Below are positions 26,401 through 38,144 of a stretch of 64,000 nt of DNA, piece after piece. This DNA is from Flabesymbios commensalis (Eukaryota > Annelida > Polychaeta > Terebellida > Flabelligeridae), in assembly GCA_964017125.1 (NCBI GenBank), contig OZ024903.1, forward strand, positions 108,352,363 through 108,416,362. Direction: 5' to 3'. Each line of letters starts with the position of its first letter. Positions within the stretch are counted from its first letter, which is position 1. The notes under the pieces were generated by a model that worked only from the letters and a program-made list of their open reading frames with translations, searched no databases and was not told the origin of the DNA. Made by a program: the position numbers and the translations under genes.

Positions 26401-29400
26401 AGCTGTGTGTGGCACGGTTCACTCTAAATGAGCTGTGTGTTACAGTTCACTCTAAGTGAGTTGTGTGTGGTACAGTTCACTCTAAATGAGCTGTGTGTGG
26501 TACGGTTCAATCTAAATGAGCTGTGTGTGTTACGGCTCACTCTAAATGAGCTGTGTGGTACGGTTCACTCTAAATGAGCTGTGTGTGGTACGGTTCACTC
26601 TAAATGAGCTGTGTGGTACGGTTCACTCTAAATGAGTTGTGTGTGGTACAGTTCACACTAAATGAGCTGTGTGTGTTACGGCTCACTCTAAATGATCTGT
26701 GTGTGGTACAGTTCACTCTAAATGAGCTGTCTGGTACGGTTCACTCTAAATAAGCTGTGTGGTACGGATCACTCTAAATGAGCTGTCTGGTACGGTTCAC
26801 ACTAAATGAGCTGTGTGTGTTACGGTTCATTCTAAATGAGCTGTGTGGTACGGATCACTCTAAATGAGCAGTCTGGTACGGTTCACTCTAAATGAGCTGT
26901 GTGTGGTACGGTTCACTCTAAATGAGCTGTGTGGTACGGTTCACACTAAATGAGCTGTGTGTGGTGCGGTTCACTCTAAATGAGCTGTGTGGTAAGGCTC
27001 ACTCTAAATGAGCTGTGTGGTACGGTTCACACTAAATGAGCTGTGTGTGGTACGGTTCACTCTAAATGAGCAGTGTGGTACGGTTCACTATAAATGAGCT
27101 GTGTGTGGTACGGTTCACTCTAAATAAGCTGTGTGTGGTAAGGTTCACTCTAAGTGAGCTGTGTGGTATGGTTCACTTTAAATGAGCTGTGTGTGGTACA
27201 GTTCACTCTAAATGAGCTGTTTGTGTTACGGTTCACTCTAAATGAGCTGTGTGGTACGGTTCACTCTAAATGAGCGGTGTGTGGTATGGTCCACTTTAAA
27301 TGAGCTGTGTGTGGTACAGTTCACTCTAAATGAGCTGTGTGGTACGGTTCACTCTAAATGAGCTGTGTGGTACGGTTCACTCTAAATGAGCTGTGCGGTA
27401 CGGTTCACACTAAATAAGTTTTTTATGGTACGGTCCATTCTAAATGAGCTTTGTTGTACGGTTCACTCTAAATGAGCTGTGTGGTACGGTTCACTCTAAA
27501 TGAGCTGTGTGTGGTATGGTCCACTCTAAATGAGCGGTGTGTGGTACGGTTCAGTTTAAATGAGCTGTTTGTGTTACGGTTCACTCTAAATGAGCTGTGT
27601 GGTACGGCTCACTCTAAATGAGCTGTGTGGTACGGTTCACTCTAAATGAGCTGTGTGGTACGGTTCACTCTAAATGAGCTGTGCGGTACGGTTCACTCTA
27701 AATAAGTTTTTTATGGTACGGTCCATTCTAAATGAGCTTTGTTGTACGGTCCACTCTAAATGAGATGTGCGGTACAGCTCACTCTAAATGAGCTGTGAAG
27801 TACGGCTCACTCTAAAAGAGTTATGTGGTACGGTTCACTCTAAATGAGCTGTGTGGTATGGTTCACTTTAAATGAGCTGTGTGTGGTACGGTTCACTGTA
27901 AATGAGCTGTGTGATACGGTTCACTCTAAATGAGCTGTGTGGTACGGTTCACTCTAAATGAGCTGTGTGGTACGGTTCACTCTAAATAAGCTGTGTGGTA
28001 CGGATCACTCTAAATGAGCTTTCTGGTACGGTTCACTCTAAATGAGCTGTGTGGTATGGTTCACTCTAAATGAGCTGTGTGGTACGGTTCACTCTAAATG
28101 AGCTGTGTGGTACTGTTCACTCTAAATGAGCTCTGTGTTACAGTTCACTCTAGATGAGTTGTGTGTGGTACAGTTCACTCTAAATGAGCTGTGTGTGTTA
28201 CGGCTCACTCTAAATGAGCTGTGTGGTACGGTTCACTCTAAATGAGCTGTGTGTGGTACGGTTCACTCTAAATGAGCTGTGTGTTACAGCTCACTCTAAA
28301 TGAGTTGTGTGTGGTACAGTTCACACTAAATGAGCTGTGTGTGTTACGGCTCACTCTAAATGAGCTGTCTGGTACGGTTCACTCTAAATAAGCTGTGTGT
28401 GGTACGGATCACTCTAAATGAGCTGTCTGGTACGGTTCACACTAAATGAGCTGTGTGTGTTACGGTTCACTCTAAATGAGCTGTGTGGTACGGATCACTC
28501 TAAATGAGCAGTCTTGTACGGTTCACTCTAAATGAGCTGTGTGTGGTACGGTTCAATCTAAATGAGCTGTCTGGTACGGTTCACACTAAATGAGCTGTGT
28601 GTGTTACGGCTCACTCTAAATGAGCTGTGTGGTACGGATCACTCTAAATGAGCTGTCTGGTACGGTTCACTCTAAATGAGCTGTGTGTGGTACGGTTCAC
28701 TCTAAATGAGCTGTGTGGTACGGATCACTCTAAATGAGCTGTCTGGTACGGTTCACACTAAATGAGCTGTGTGTGTTACGGTTCACTCCAAATGAGCTGT
28801 GTGGTACGGATCACTCTAAATGAGCTGTGTGTGGTACGGTTCACTTTAAATGAGCTGTGTGTGGTACGGATCACTCTAAATGAGCAGTCTGGTACGGTTC
28901 ACTCTAAATGAGCTGTGTGCGGTACGGTTCACTATAAATGAGCTGTGTGTTACAGTTCACTCTAAATGAGTTGTGTGGTAAAGTTCACTCTAAATGAGCT
29001 GTGTGTGGTACGGTTCACTCAAAATGAGCTGTTATAACACCACGGTTCACTCTAAATAAGCTGTGTGGTACGGTTCACTCTAAATGAGTTGTGTGGTACG
29101 GTTCACTTTTTAATGAGCTGTGTGTGGTACGGTTCACACTAAATGAGCTGTGTGGTACGGTTCACTCTAAATGAACTGTGTGTGTTATAGTTCACTCTAA
29201 ATGAGTTGTGTGTGGTACGGTTCACTCTAAATGAGCTGTGTGGTACGGTTCACTCTAAATGAGCTGTGTGGTACGATTCACTATAAATGAGCTGTGTGGT
29301 ACGGTTCACTCTAAATGAGCAGTGTGGTACGGTTCACTCTAAATGAGCTGTGTGTGGTACGGTTCACTCTAAATAAGCTGTGTATGGTAAGGTTCACTCT

Positions 29401-32400
29401 AAGTGAGCTGTGTGGTATGGTTCACTTTAAATGAGCTGTGTGTGGTACAGTTCACTCTAAATGAGCTGTTTGTGTTACGGTTCACTCTAAATGAGCTGTG
29501 TGGTACGGTTCACTCTAAATGAGTTGTGTGTGGTATGGTCCACTCTAAATGAGCTGTGTGTGGTACGGTTCACTTTAAATGAGTTGTGTGGTACGGTTCG
29601 CTCTAAATGAGCTGTGTGTGGTACGGTTCATCCTAAATGAGCTGTTTGTGTTACGGTTCACTCTAAATGAGCTGTGTGGTACGGCTCACTCTAAATGAGC
29701 TGTGTGGTACTGTTCACTCTAAATGAGCTGTGTGGTACGGTTCACTCTAAATGAGCTGTGCGGTACGGTTCACTCTAAATAAGTTTTTTATGGTACGGTC
29801 CATTCTAAATGAGCTTTGTTGTACGGTCCACTCTAAATGAGATGTGCGGTACAGCTCACTCTAAATGAGCTGTGAAGTACGGTTCACTCTAAAAGAGTTA
29901 TGTGGTACGGTTCACTCTAAATGAGCTGTGTGGTATGGTTCACTTTAAATGAGCTGTGTGTGGTACGGTTCACTCTAAATGAGCTGTGTGGTACGGTTCA
30001 CTCTAAATGAGCTGTGTGGTACGGTTCACTATAAATGAGCTGTGTGGTACGGTTCACTCTAAATGAGCTGTGTGGTACGGTTCACTCTAAATGAGCTGTG
30101 TGGTACGGTTCACTCTAAATGAGTTTTGTGGTACGGTTCACTCTAAATGAGTTGTGTGTGGTACGGCTCACTCTAAATGAGCTGTGTGGTACGGTTCACT
30201 CTAAATGAGGTGTGTGGTACGGTTCACTCTAAATGAGTTGTGTGGTACGGTTCACTCTAAATGAGTTGTGTGATACGGTTCACTCTAAAGGAGCTGCGTT
30301 GTACGGTTCTCTCTAAATGAGCTGTGTGGTACGGTTCACTCTAAATGATTTGTGTGGTACGGTTCACTCTAAATGAGCTGTGTGTGGCACGGTTCACTCT
30401 AAATGAGCTGTGTGTTACAGTTCACTCTAAGTGAGTTGTGTGTGTTACAGTTCACTCTAAATGAGCTGTGTGTGGTACGGTTCAATCTAAATGAGCTGTG
30501 TGTGTTACGGCTCACTCTAAATGAGCTGTGTGGTACGGTTCACTCTAAATGAGCTGTGTGTGGTACGGTTCACTCTAAATGAGCTGTGTGGTACGGTTCA
30601 CTCTAAATGAGTTGTGTGTGGTACAGTTCACACTAAATGAGCTGTGTGTGTTACGGCTCACTCTAAATGATCTGTGTGTGGTACAGTTCACTCTAAATGA
30701 GCTGTCTGGTACGGTTCACTCTAAATAAGCTGTGTGGTACGGATCACTCTAAATGAGCTGTCTGGTACGGTTCACACTAAATGAGCTGTGTGTGTTACGG
30801 TTCATTCTAAATGAGCTGTGTGGTACGGATCACTCTAAATGAGCAGTCTGGTACGGTTCACTCTAAATGAGCTGTGTGTGGTACGGTTCACTCTAAATGA
30901 GCTGTCTGGTACGGTTCACACTACATGAGCTGTTTGGTACGGTTCACACTACATGAGCTGTGTGGTACGGTTCACTCTAAATGAGCTGTGTGGTACGGTT
31001 CACACTAATTGAGCTGTGTGTGGTGCGGTTCACTCTAAATGAGCTGTGTGGTAAGGCTCACTCTAAATGAGCTGTGTGGTACGGTTCACACTAAATGAGC
31101 TGTGTGTGGTACGGTTCACTCTAAATGAGCAGTGTGGTACGGTTCACTCTAAATGAGCTGTGTGTGGTACGGTTCACTCTAAATAAGCTGTGTGTGGTAA
31201 GGTTCACTCTAAGTGAGCTGTGTGGTATGGTTCACTTTAAATGAGCTGTGTGTGGTACAGTTCACTCTAAATGAGCTGTTTGTGTTACGGTTCACTCTAA
31301 ATGAGCTGTGTGGTACGGTTCACTCTAAATGAGCTGTGTGTGGTATGGTCCACTTTAAATGAGCTGTGTGTGGTACAGTTCACTCTAAATGAGCTGTGTG
31401 GTACGGTTCACTCTAAATGAGCTGTGTGGTACGGTTCACTCTAAATGAGCTGTGCGGTACGGTTCACACTAAATAAGTTTTTTATGGTACGGTCCATTCT
31501 AAATGAGCTTTGTTGTACGGTCCACTCTAAATGAGATGTGCGGTACAGCTCACTCTAAATGAGCTGTGAAGTACGGCTCACTCTAAAAGAGTTATGTGGT
31601 ACGGTTCACTCTAAATGAGCTGTGTGGTATGGTTCACTTTAAATGAGCTGTGTGTGGTACGGTTCACTCTAAATGAGCTGTGTGATACGGTTCACTCTAA
31701 ATGTGCTGTGTGGTACGGTTCACTCTAAATAAGCTGTGTGGTACGGATCACTCTAAATGAGCTTTCTGGTACGGTTCACTCTAAATGAGCTGTGTGGTAT
31801 GGTTCACTCTAAATGAGCTGTGTGGTACGGTTCACTCTAAATGAGCTGTGTGGTACGGTTCACTCTAAATGAACTGTGTGTTACAGTTCACTCTAGATGA
31901 GTTGTGTGTGGTACAGTTCACTCTAAATGAGCTGTGTGTGTTACGGCTCACTCTAAATGAGCTGTGTGGTACGGTTCACTCTAAATGAGCTGTGTGCGGT
32001 ACGGTTCACTCTAAATGAGTTGTGTGTGGTACAGTTCACACTAAATGAGCTGTGTGTGTTACGGCTCACTCTAAATGAGCTGTCTGGTACGGTTCACTCT
32101 AAATAAGCTGTGTGGTACGGATCACTCTAAATGAGCTTTCTGGTACGGTTCACACTAAATGAGCTGTGTGTGTTACGGTTCACTCTAAATGAGCTGTGTG
32201 GTACGGATCACTCTAAATGAGCAGTCTGGTACGGTTCACTCTAAATGAGCTGTGTGTGGTACGGTTCACTCTAAATGAGCTGTCTGGTACGGTTCACACT
32301 AAATGAGCTGTGTGTGTTACGGCTCACTCTAAATGAGCTGTGTGGTACGGATCACTCTAAATGAGCTGTCTGGTACGGTTCACTCTAAATGAGCTGTGTG

Positions 32401-33000
32401 TGGTACGGTTCACTCTAAATGAGCTGTGTGGTACGGATCACTCTAAATGAGTTGTCTGGTACGGTTCACACTAAATGAGCTGTGTGTGTTACGGTTCACT
32501 CCAAATGAGCTGTGTGTGGTACGGATCACTCTAAATGAGCTGTGTGTGGTACGGTTCACTTTAAATGAGCTGTGTGTGGTACGGATCACTCTAAATGAGC
32601 AGTCTGGTACGGTTCACTCTAAATGAGCTGTGTGCGGTACGGTTCACTATAAATGAGCTGTGTGTTACAGTTCACTCTAAATGAGTTGTGTGATAAAGTT
32701 CACTCTAAATGAGCTGTGTGTGGTACGGTTCACTCAAAATGAGCTGTTATAACACCACGGTTCACTCTAAATAAGCTGCGTGGTACGGTTCACTCTAAAT
32801 GAGTTGTGTGGTACGGTTCACTTTAAATGAGCTGTGTGCGGTACGGTTCACTCCAAATGAGCTGTGTGGTACGGTTCACTCTAAATGAGCTGTGTGTGGT
32901 ACGGTTCACACTAAATGAGCTGTGTGGTACGGTTCACTCTAAATGAACTGTGTGTGTTATAGTTCACTCTAAATGAGTTGTGTGTGGTACGGTTCACTCT
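23500..33000 (+). repeat. Two ~4.03-kb higher-order units plus a partial third
   Basis: Marker words recur at a constant 4,033-bp offset: GAGCGGTGTGTGG at about 23,500 and 27,533, and GTTATAACACCACGG at about 25,000 and 29,033. After about 25,070 the offset falls to 3,975 bp (marker AAGTTTTTTATGG at 25,807 and 29,782), which fits loss of two units (58 bp) from the second copy. A partial third copy carries the GTTATAACACC marker at about 32,748, and a shorter echo lies at 34,122. Confidence 0.8.
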
Positions 33001-36000
33001 AAATGAGCTGTGTGGTACGGTTCACTCTAAATGAGCTGTGTGTGGTACGGTTCACTCTAAATGAGCTGTGTTGTACGGCTCACTCTAAATGAGCTGTGTG
33101 GTACGGTTCACTCTAAATGAGCTGTGTGGTACGGTTCACTCTAAATGAGCTGTGTGTGGTACGGTTCACTCTAAATGAGCAGTGTGGTACGTTTCACACT
33201 AAATAAGCTGTGTGGTACGGTTCACTCTAAATGAGCTGTGTGGTACGGATCACTCTAAATGAGCTGTGTGTGGTACGGATCACTCTAAATGAGCTGTCTG
33301 GTACGGTTCACTCTAAATGAGCTGTGTGTGGTACGGTTCACTCTAAATGAGCTCTGTGGTACGGATCACTCTAAATGAGCTGTCTGGTACGGTTCACACT
33401 AAATGAGCTGTGTGTGTTACGGTTCACTCCAAATGAGCTGTGTGGTACGGATCACTCTAAATGAGCTGTGTGTGGTACGGTTCACTTTAAATGAGTTGTG
33501 TGTGGTACGGTTCACTCTAAATGAGCTGTGTGGTACGGATCACTGTAAATGAGCTGTGTGGTACGGTTCACTCTAAATGAGCTGTGTGGTACGGTTCACT
33601 GTAAATGAGCTGTGTGGTACGGTTCACTCTAAATGAGCTGTGTGGTACGGTTCACTCTAAATGAGCTGTGTGGTACGGTTCACTCTAAATGAGCTGTGTG
33701 GTACGGTTCACTGTAAATGAGCTGTGTGGTACGGTTCACTCTAAATGAGCTGTGTGGTACGGTTCACTCTAAATGAGATGTGTGTGGTACGGTTCACTCT
33801 AAATGAGCTGTGTGGTAAGGTTCACTCTAAATGAGCTGTGTGGTACGGTTCACTCTAAATGAGCTGTGTGGTACGGTTCACTCTAAATGAGCAGTGTGGT
33901 ACGGTTCACTCTAAATGAGCTGTGTGGTACGGTTCACTCTAAATGAGCAGTGTGGTACGGTTCACTCTAAATGAGCTGTGTGGTACGGTTCACTCTAAAT
34001 GAGCAGTGTGGTACGGTTCACTCTAAATGAGCTGTGTGTTACAGTTCACTCTAAATGAGTTGTGTGGTAAAGTTCACTCTAAATGAGCTGTGTGTGGTAC
34101 GGTTCACTCAAAATGAGCTGTTATAACACCACGGTTCACTCTAAATAAGCTGTGTGGTACGGTTCACTCTAAATGAGTTGTGTGGTACGGTTCACTTTAA
34201 ATCAGCTGTGTGCGGTACGGTTCACTCCAAATGAGCTGTGTGGTACGGTTCACTCTAAATGAGCTGTGTGTGGTACGGTTCACACTAAATGAGCTGTGTG
34301 GTACGGTTCACTCTAAATGAACTGTGTGTGTTATAGTTCACTCTAAATGAGTTGTGTGTGGTACGGTTCACTCTAAATGAGCTGTGTGGTACGGTTCACT
34401 CTAAATGAGCTGTGTGTGGTACGGTTCACTCTAAATGAGCTGTGTTGTACGGCTCACTCTAAATGAGCTGTGTGGTACGGTTCACTCTAAATGAGCTGTG
34501 TGGTACGGTTCACTCTAAATGAGCTGTGTGTGGTACGGTTCACTCTAAATGAGCAGTGTGGTACGTTTCACACTAAATGAGCTGTGTGGTACGGTTCACT
34601 CTAAATGAGCTGTGTGGTACGGATCACTCTAAATGAGCAGTCTGGTACGGTTCACTCTAAATGAGCTGTGTGTGGTACGGTTCACTCTAAATGAGCTGTC
34701 TGGTACGTTTCACACTAAATGAGCTGTGTGTGTTACGGCTCACTCTAAATGAGCTGTGTGGTACGGATCACTCTAAATGAGCTGTCTGGTACGGTTCACT
34801 CTAAATGAGCAGTGTGGTACGGTTCACTCTAAATGAGCTGTGTGTGGTACGGCTCACTCTAAATGAGCTGTGTGTGTTACGGTTCACTCCAAATGAGCTG
34901 TGTGGTACGGATCACTCTAAATGAGCTGTGTGTGGTACGGTTCACTCTAAATGAGCTGTGTGTGGTACGGATCACTCTAAATGAGCTGTCTGGTACGGTT
35001 CACTCTAAATGAGCTGTGTGTGGTACGGTTCACTTTAAATGAGCTCTGTGGTACGGATCACTCTAAATGAGCTGTCTGGTACGGTTCACACTAAATGAGC
35101 TGTGTGTGTTACGGTTCACTCTAAATGAGCTGTGTGGTACGGATCACTCTAAATGAGCTGTGTGTGGTACGGTTCACTTTAAATGAGTTGTGTGTGGTAC
35201 GGTTCACTCTAAATGAGCTGTGTGGTACGGTTCACTGTAAATGAGCTGTGTGGTACGGTTCACTCTAAATGAGCTGTGTGGTACGGTTCACTGTAAATGA
35301 GCTGTGTGGTACGGTTCACTCTAAATGAGCTGTGTGGTACGGTTCACTCTAAATGAGCTGTGTGGTACGGTTCACTCTAAATGAGCTGTGTGGTACGGTT
35401 CACTGTAAATGAGCTGTGTGGTACGGTTCACTCTAAATGAGCTGTGTGGTACGGTTCACTCTAAATGAGATGTGTGTGGTACGGTTCACTCTAAATAAGC
35501 TGTGTGGTAAGGTTCACTCTAAATGAGCTGTGTGGTACGGTTCACTCTAAATGAGCAGTGTGGTACGGTTCACTCTAAATGAGCTGTGTGGTACGGTTCA
35601 CTCTAAATGAGCAGTGTGGTACGGTTCACTCTAAATGAGCTGTGTGGTACGGTTCACTCTAAATGAGCAGTGTGGTACGGTTCACTCTAAATGAGCTGTG
35701 TGGTACGGTTCACTGTAAATGAGCTGTGTAGTACGGTTCACTGTAAATGAGCTGTGTAGTACGGTTCACTCTAAATGAACTGTGTGGTACGATTCACTCT
35801 AAATGAGCTGTGTGGTACGGTTCACTCTAAATGAGCTGTGTGGTACGGTTCACTCTAAATGAGCAGTGTGGTACGGTTCACTCTAAATGAGTTGTGTGGT
35901 ACGGTTCACTCTAAATGAGCAGTGTGGTACGGTTCACTCTAAATGAGCTGTGTGGTACGGTTCACTCTAAATGAGCAGTGTGGTACGGTTCACTCTAAAT

Positions 36001-36419
36001 GAGCTGTGTGGTACGGTTCACTCTAAATGAGCTGTGTGGTACGGTTCACTCTAAATGAGCTGTGTGGTACGGTTCACTCTAAATGAGCTGTGTGGTACGG
36101 TTCACTCTAAATGAGCAGTGTGGTACGGTTCACTCTAAATGAGCTGTGTGGTACGGTTCACTCTAAATGAGCTGTGTGGTACGGTTCACTCTAAATGAGC
36201 TGTGTGTGGTACGGTTCACTCTAAATGAGCTGTGTGGTACGGTTCACCCTAAATGAGCTGTGTGGTACGGTTCACTCTAAATGAGCTGTGTGTGGTACGG
36301 TTCACTCTAAATGAGCTGTGTGGTACGGTTCACTCTAAATGAGCTGTGTGGTACGGTTCACTCTAAATGAGCTGTGTGTGGTACGGTTCACTCTAAATGA
36401 GCTGTGTGGTACGGTTCAC

Positions 36420-37740
36420 TCTAAATGAGCAGTGTGGTACGGTTCTCTGTAAATGAGCTGTGTGTGGTACGGTTCACTCTAAATGGGTTGTGTGTGGTAC
36501 GGTTCTCTGTAAATGAGCTGTGTGTGGTACGGTTCTCTGTAAATGAGCTGTGTGTGGTACGGTTCACTCTAAATGAGCTGTGTGTGGTACGGTTCTCTGT
36601 AAATGAGCTGTGTGTGGTACGGTTCACTCTAAATGAGCTGTGTGTGGTACGGTTCACTCTAAATGAGCTGTGTGTGGTACGGTTCACTCTAAATGAGCTG
36701 TGTGTGGTACGGTTCACTCTAAATGAGCTGTGTGTGGTACGGTTCACTGTAAATGAGCTGTGTGTGGTACGGTTCACTATAAAGGAGCTGTGTGTGGTAC
36801 GGTTCACACTAAATGAGCTGTGTGTGGTACGGTTCACTCTAAATGAGCTGTGTGTGGTACGGTTCACTCTAAATGAGCTGTGTAGTGCGGTTCACTGTAA
36901 ATGAGCTGTGTGTGGTACGGTTCACTCTAAATGAGCTGTGTGTGGTACGGTTCACTCTAAATGAGCTGTGTAGTGCGGTTCACTGTAAATGAGCTGTGTG
37001 TGGTACGGTTCACTCTAAATGAGCTGTGTGTGGTACGGTTCTCTGTAAATGAGCTGTGTGTGGTACGGTTCACTCTAAATGAGCTGTGTGTGGTACGGTT
37101 CACTGTAAATGAGCTGTGTGTGGTACGGTTCACTATAAATGAGCTGTGTGTGGTACGGTTCACACTAAATGAGCTGTGTGTGGTACGGTTCACTCTAAAT
37201 GAGCTGTGTGTGGTACGGTTCACTCTAAATGAGCTGTGTGGTAAGGTTCACTCTAAATGAGCTGTGTGTGGTATGGTTCACTCTAAATGAGCTGTGTGTG
37301 GTACGGTTCACTATAAATGAGCTGTGTGTGGTACGGTTCACACTAAATGAGCTGTGTGTGGTACGGTTCACTCTAAATGAGCTGTGTGTGGTACGGTTCA
37401 CTCTAAATGAGCTGTGTGTGGTACGGTTCACTCTAAATGAGTTGTGTGTGGTATGGTTCACTCTAAATGAGCTGTGTGTGGTACGGTTCACTCTAAATGA
37501 GCTGTGTGGTAAGGTTCACTCTAAATGAGCTGTGTGTGGTATGGTTCACTCTAAATGAGCTGTGTGTGGTACGGTTCACTGTAAATGAGCTGTGTGTGGT
37601 ACGGTTCACTGTAAATGAGCTGTGTGTGGTATGGTTCACTCTAAATGAGCTGTGTAGTACGGTTCACTGTAAATGAGCTGTGTGTGGTACGGTTCACTCT
37701 AAATGAGCTGTGTAGTACGGTTCACTGTAAATGAGTTGTG
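36420..37740 (+). repeat. Homogeneous 30-mer block at the right edge of the array
   Basis: From about 36,430 nearly every unit is the 30-bp form. Variants found almost only here (GGTTCTCTGTAAATG, GGTTCACTGTAAATG, GTAGTGCGG) alternate. A run of about nine units near 36,960-37,260 is repeated with few changes at 37,230-37,530. This again suggests expansion at the edge of the array. Confidence 0.8.
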
Positions 37741-37797
37741 TGGTACGGTTCACTCTAAATGAGCTGTGTGGTACGGTTCACGCTAAAATATAAACTT

Positions 37798-38144
37798 ATC
37801 ATCATCTAATAAATGAAATGAAATGAATCGGGCTTTAGGCCACCTTTGTGCACATATAGGCTAAACTGGGCCAGGAGAACCTCCTGAGGATGGTGAGATG
37901 ATTGAGATGACACTGTCCAGACACCTCCAGACACAGGACTCAAAATTCGAGCCCTGGCGTTCTGAGGCCGAGCAAGCTACCTCTCGGTCACGGAGGCTCC
38001 CCACAATACTGACTTTCACACGTGGATGGGGAAGAAAAATTTTGTTTCTTTCAAACCGCCGATACCGGGAACCGAACCCCGAACTCTGGCGTGAAAGGCA
38101 GCGGTGCTAACCACTACCCTAGGGCCCACGCCCATCATCATCTA
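37798..38144 (-). mobile_element. Full-length SINE with two tRNA-like parts, flanked by 11-bp target duplications
   Basis: The element (37,809-38,133) lies on the minus strand between direct copies of ATCATCATCTA (37,798-37,808 and 38,134-38,144). Its 5' end, at the right, has an A-box-like TAGGGTAGTGGTTA and a B-box GGGTTCGGTTCCC, and the anticodon-loop position reads CTTTCAC, as in tRNA-Glu. A second tRNA-like stretch follows (TGACCGAGAGGTAGC and CTCGAATTTTGAGTCC). Then come a body containing GGTGGCCTAAAGCCC and a 3' tail of ATTTC pentamers. It depends on a LINE for movement. Related copies lie at 48,251 and 59,835. Confidence 0.88.

Larger units (their letters stand above)
6966..37789 (+). 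repeat. Giant 28/30-bp minisatellite array with higher-order structure
   Basis: About 30.8 kb of one tandem unit, in two length forms. Each unit reads GAGCTGTGTG, an optional extra TG, then GTACGGTTCACTC and a TAAAT tail, giving 28 or 30 bp. At about 29 bp per unit this is roughly 1,000 copies. Most variation is single substitutions (GGATCACTC, GGCTCACTC, CACACTAAAT, CTATAAAT, TGTCTGG) that recur in fixed order, so blocks of many units were copied together. No foreign insertion was found inside. Where all units are 30 bp (a multiple of 3) several frames stay open on both strands, giving artificial repeats such as NELCVVRFTL or NRTTHSSFRV. These are by-products of the unit and not genes. Function is unknown. 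A centromeric, subtelomeric or intronic minisatellite are all possible. Confidence 0.97.

Noticed and set aside
36421-37528. Repeat-peptide open frames up to about 159 codons
   Set aside because: They are formed by homogeneous 30-mers, with no start context, splice signals or non-repeat coding sequence attached.
6966-37789. CRISPR-like array
   Set aside because: There are no unique spacers. The whole 28/30-bp unit repeats head to tail and the setting is eukaryotic.
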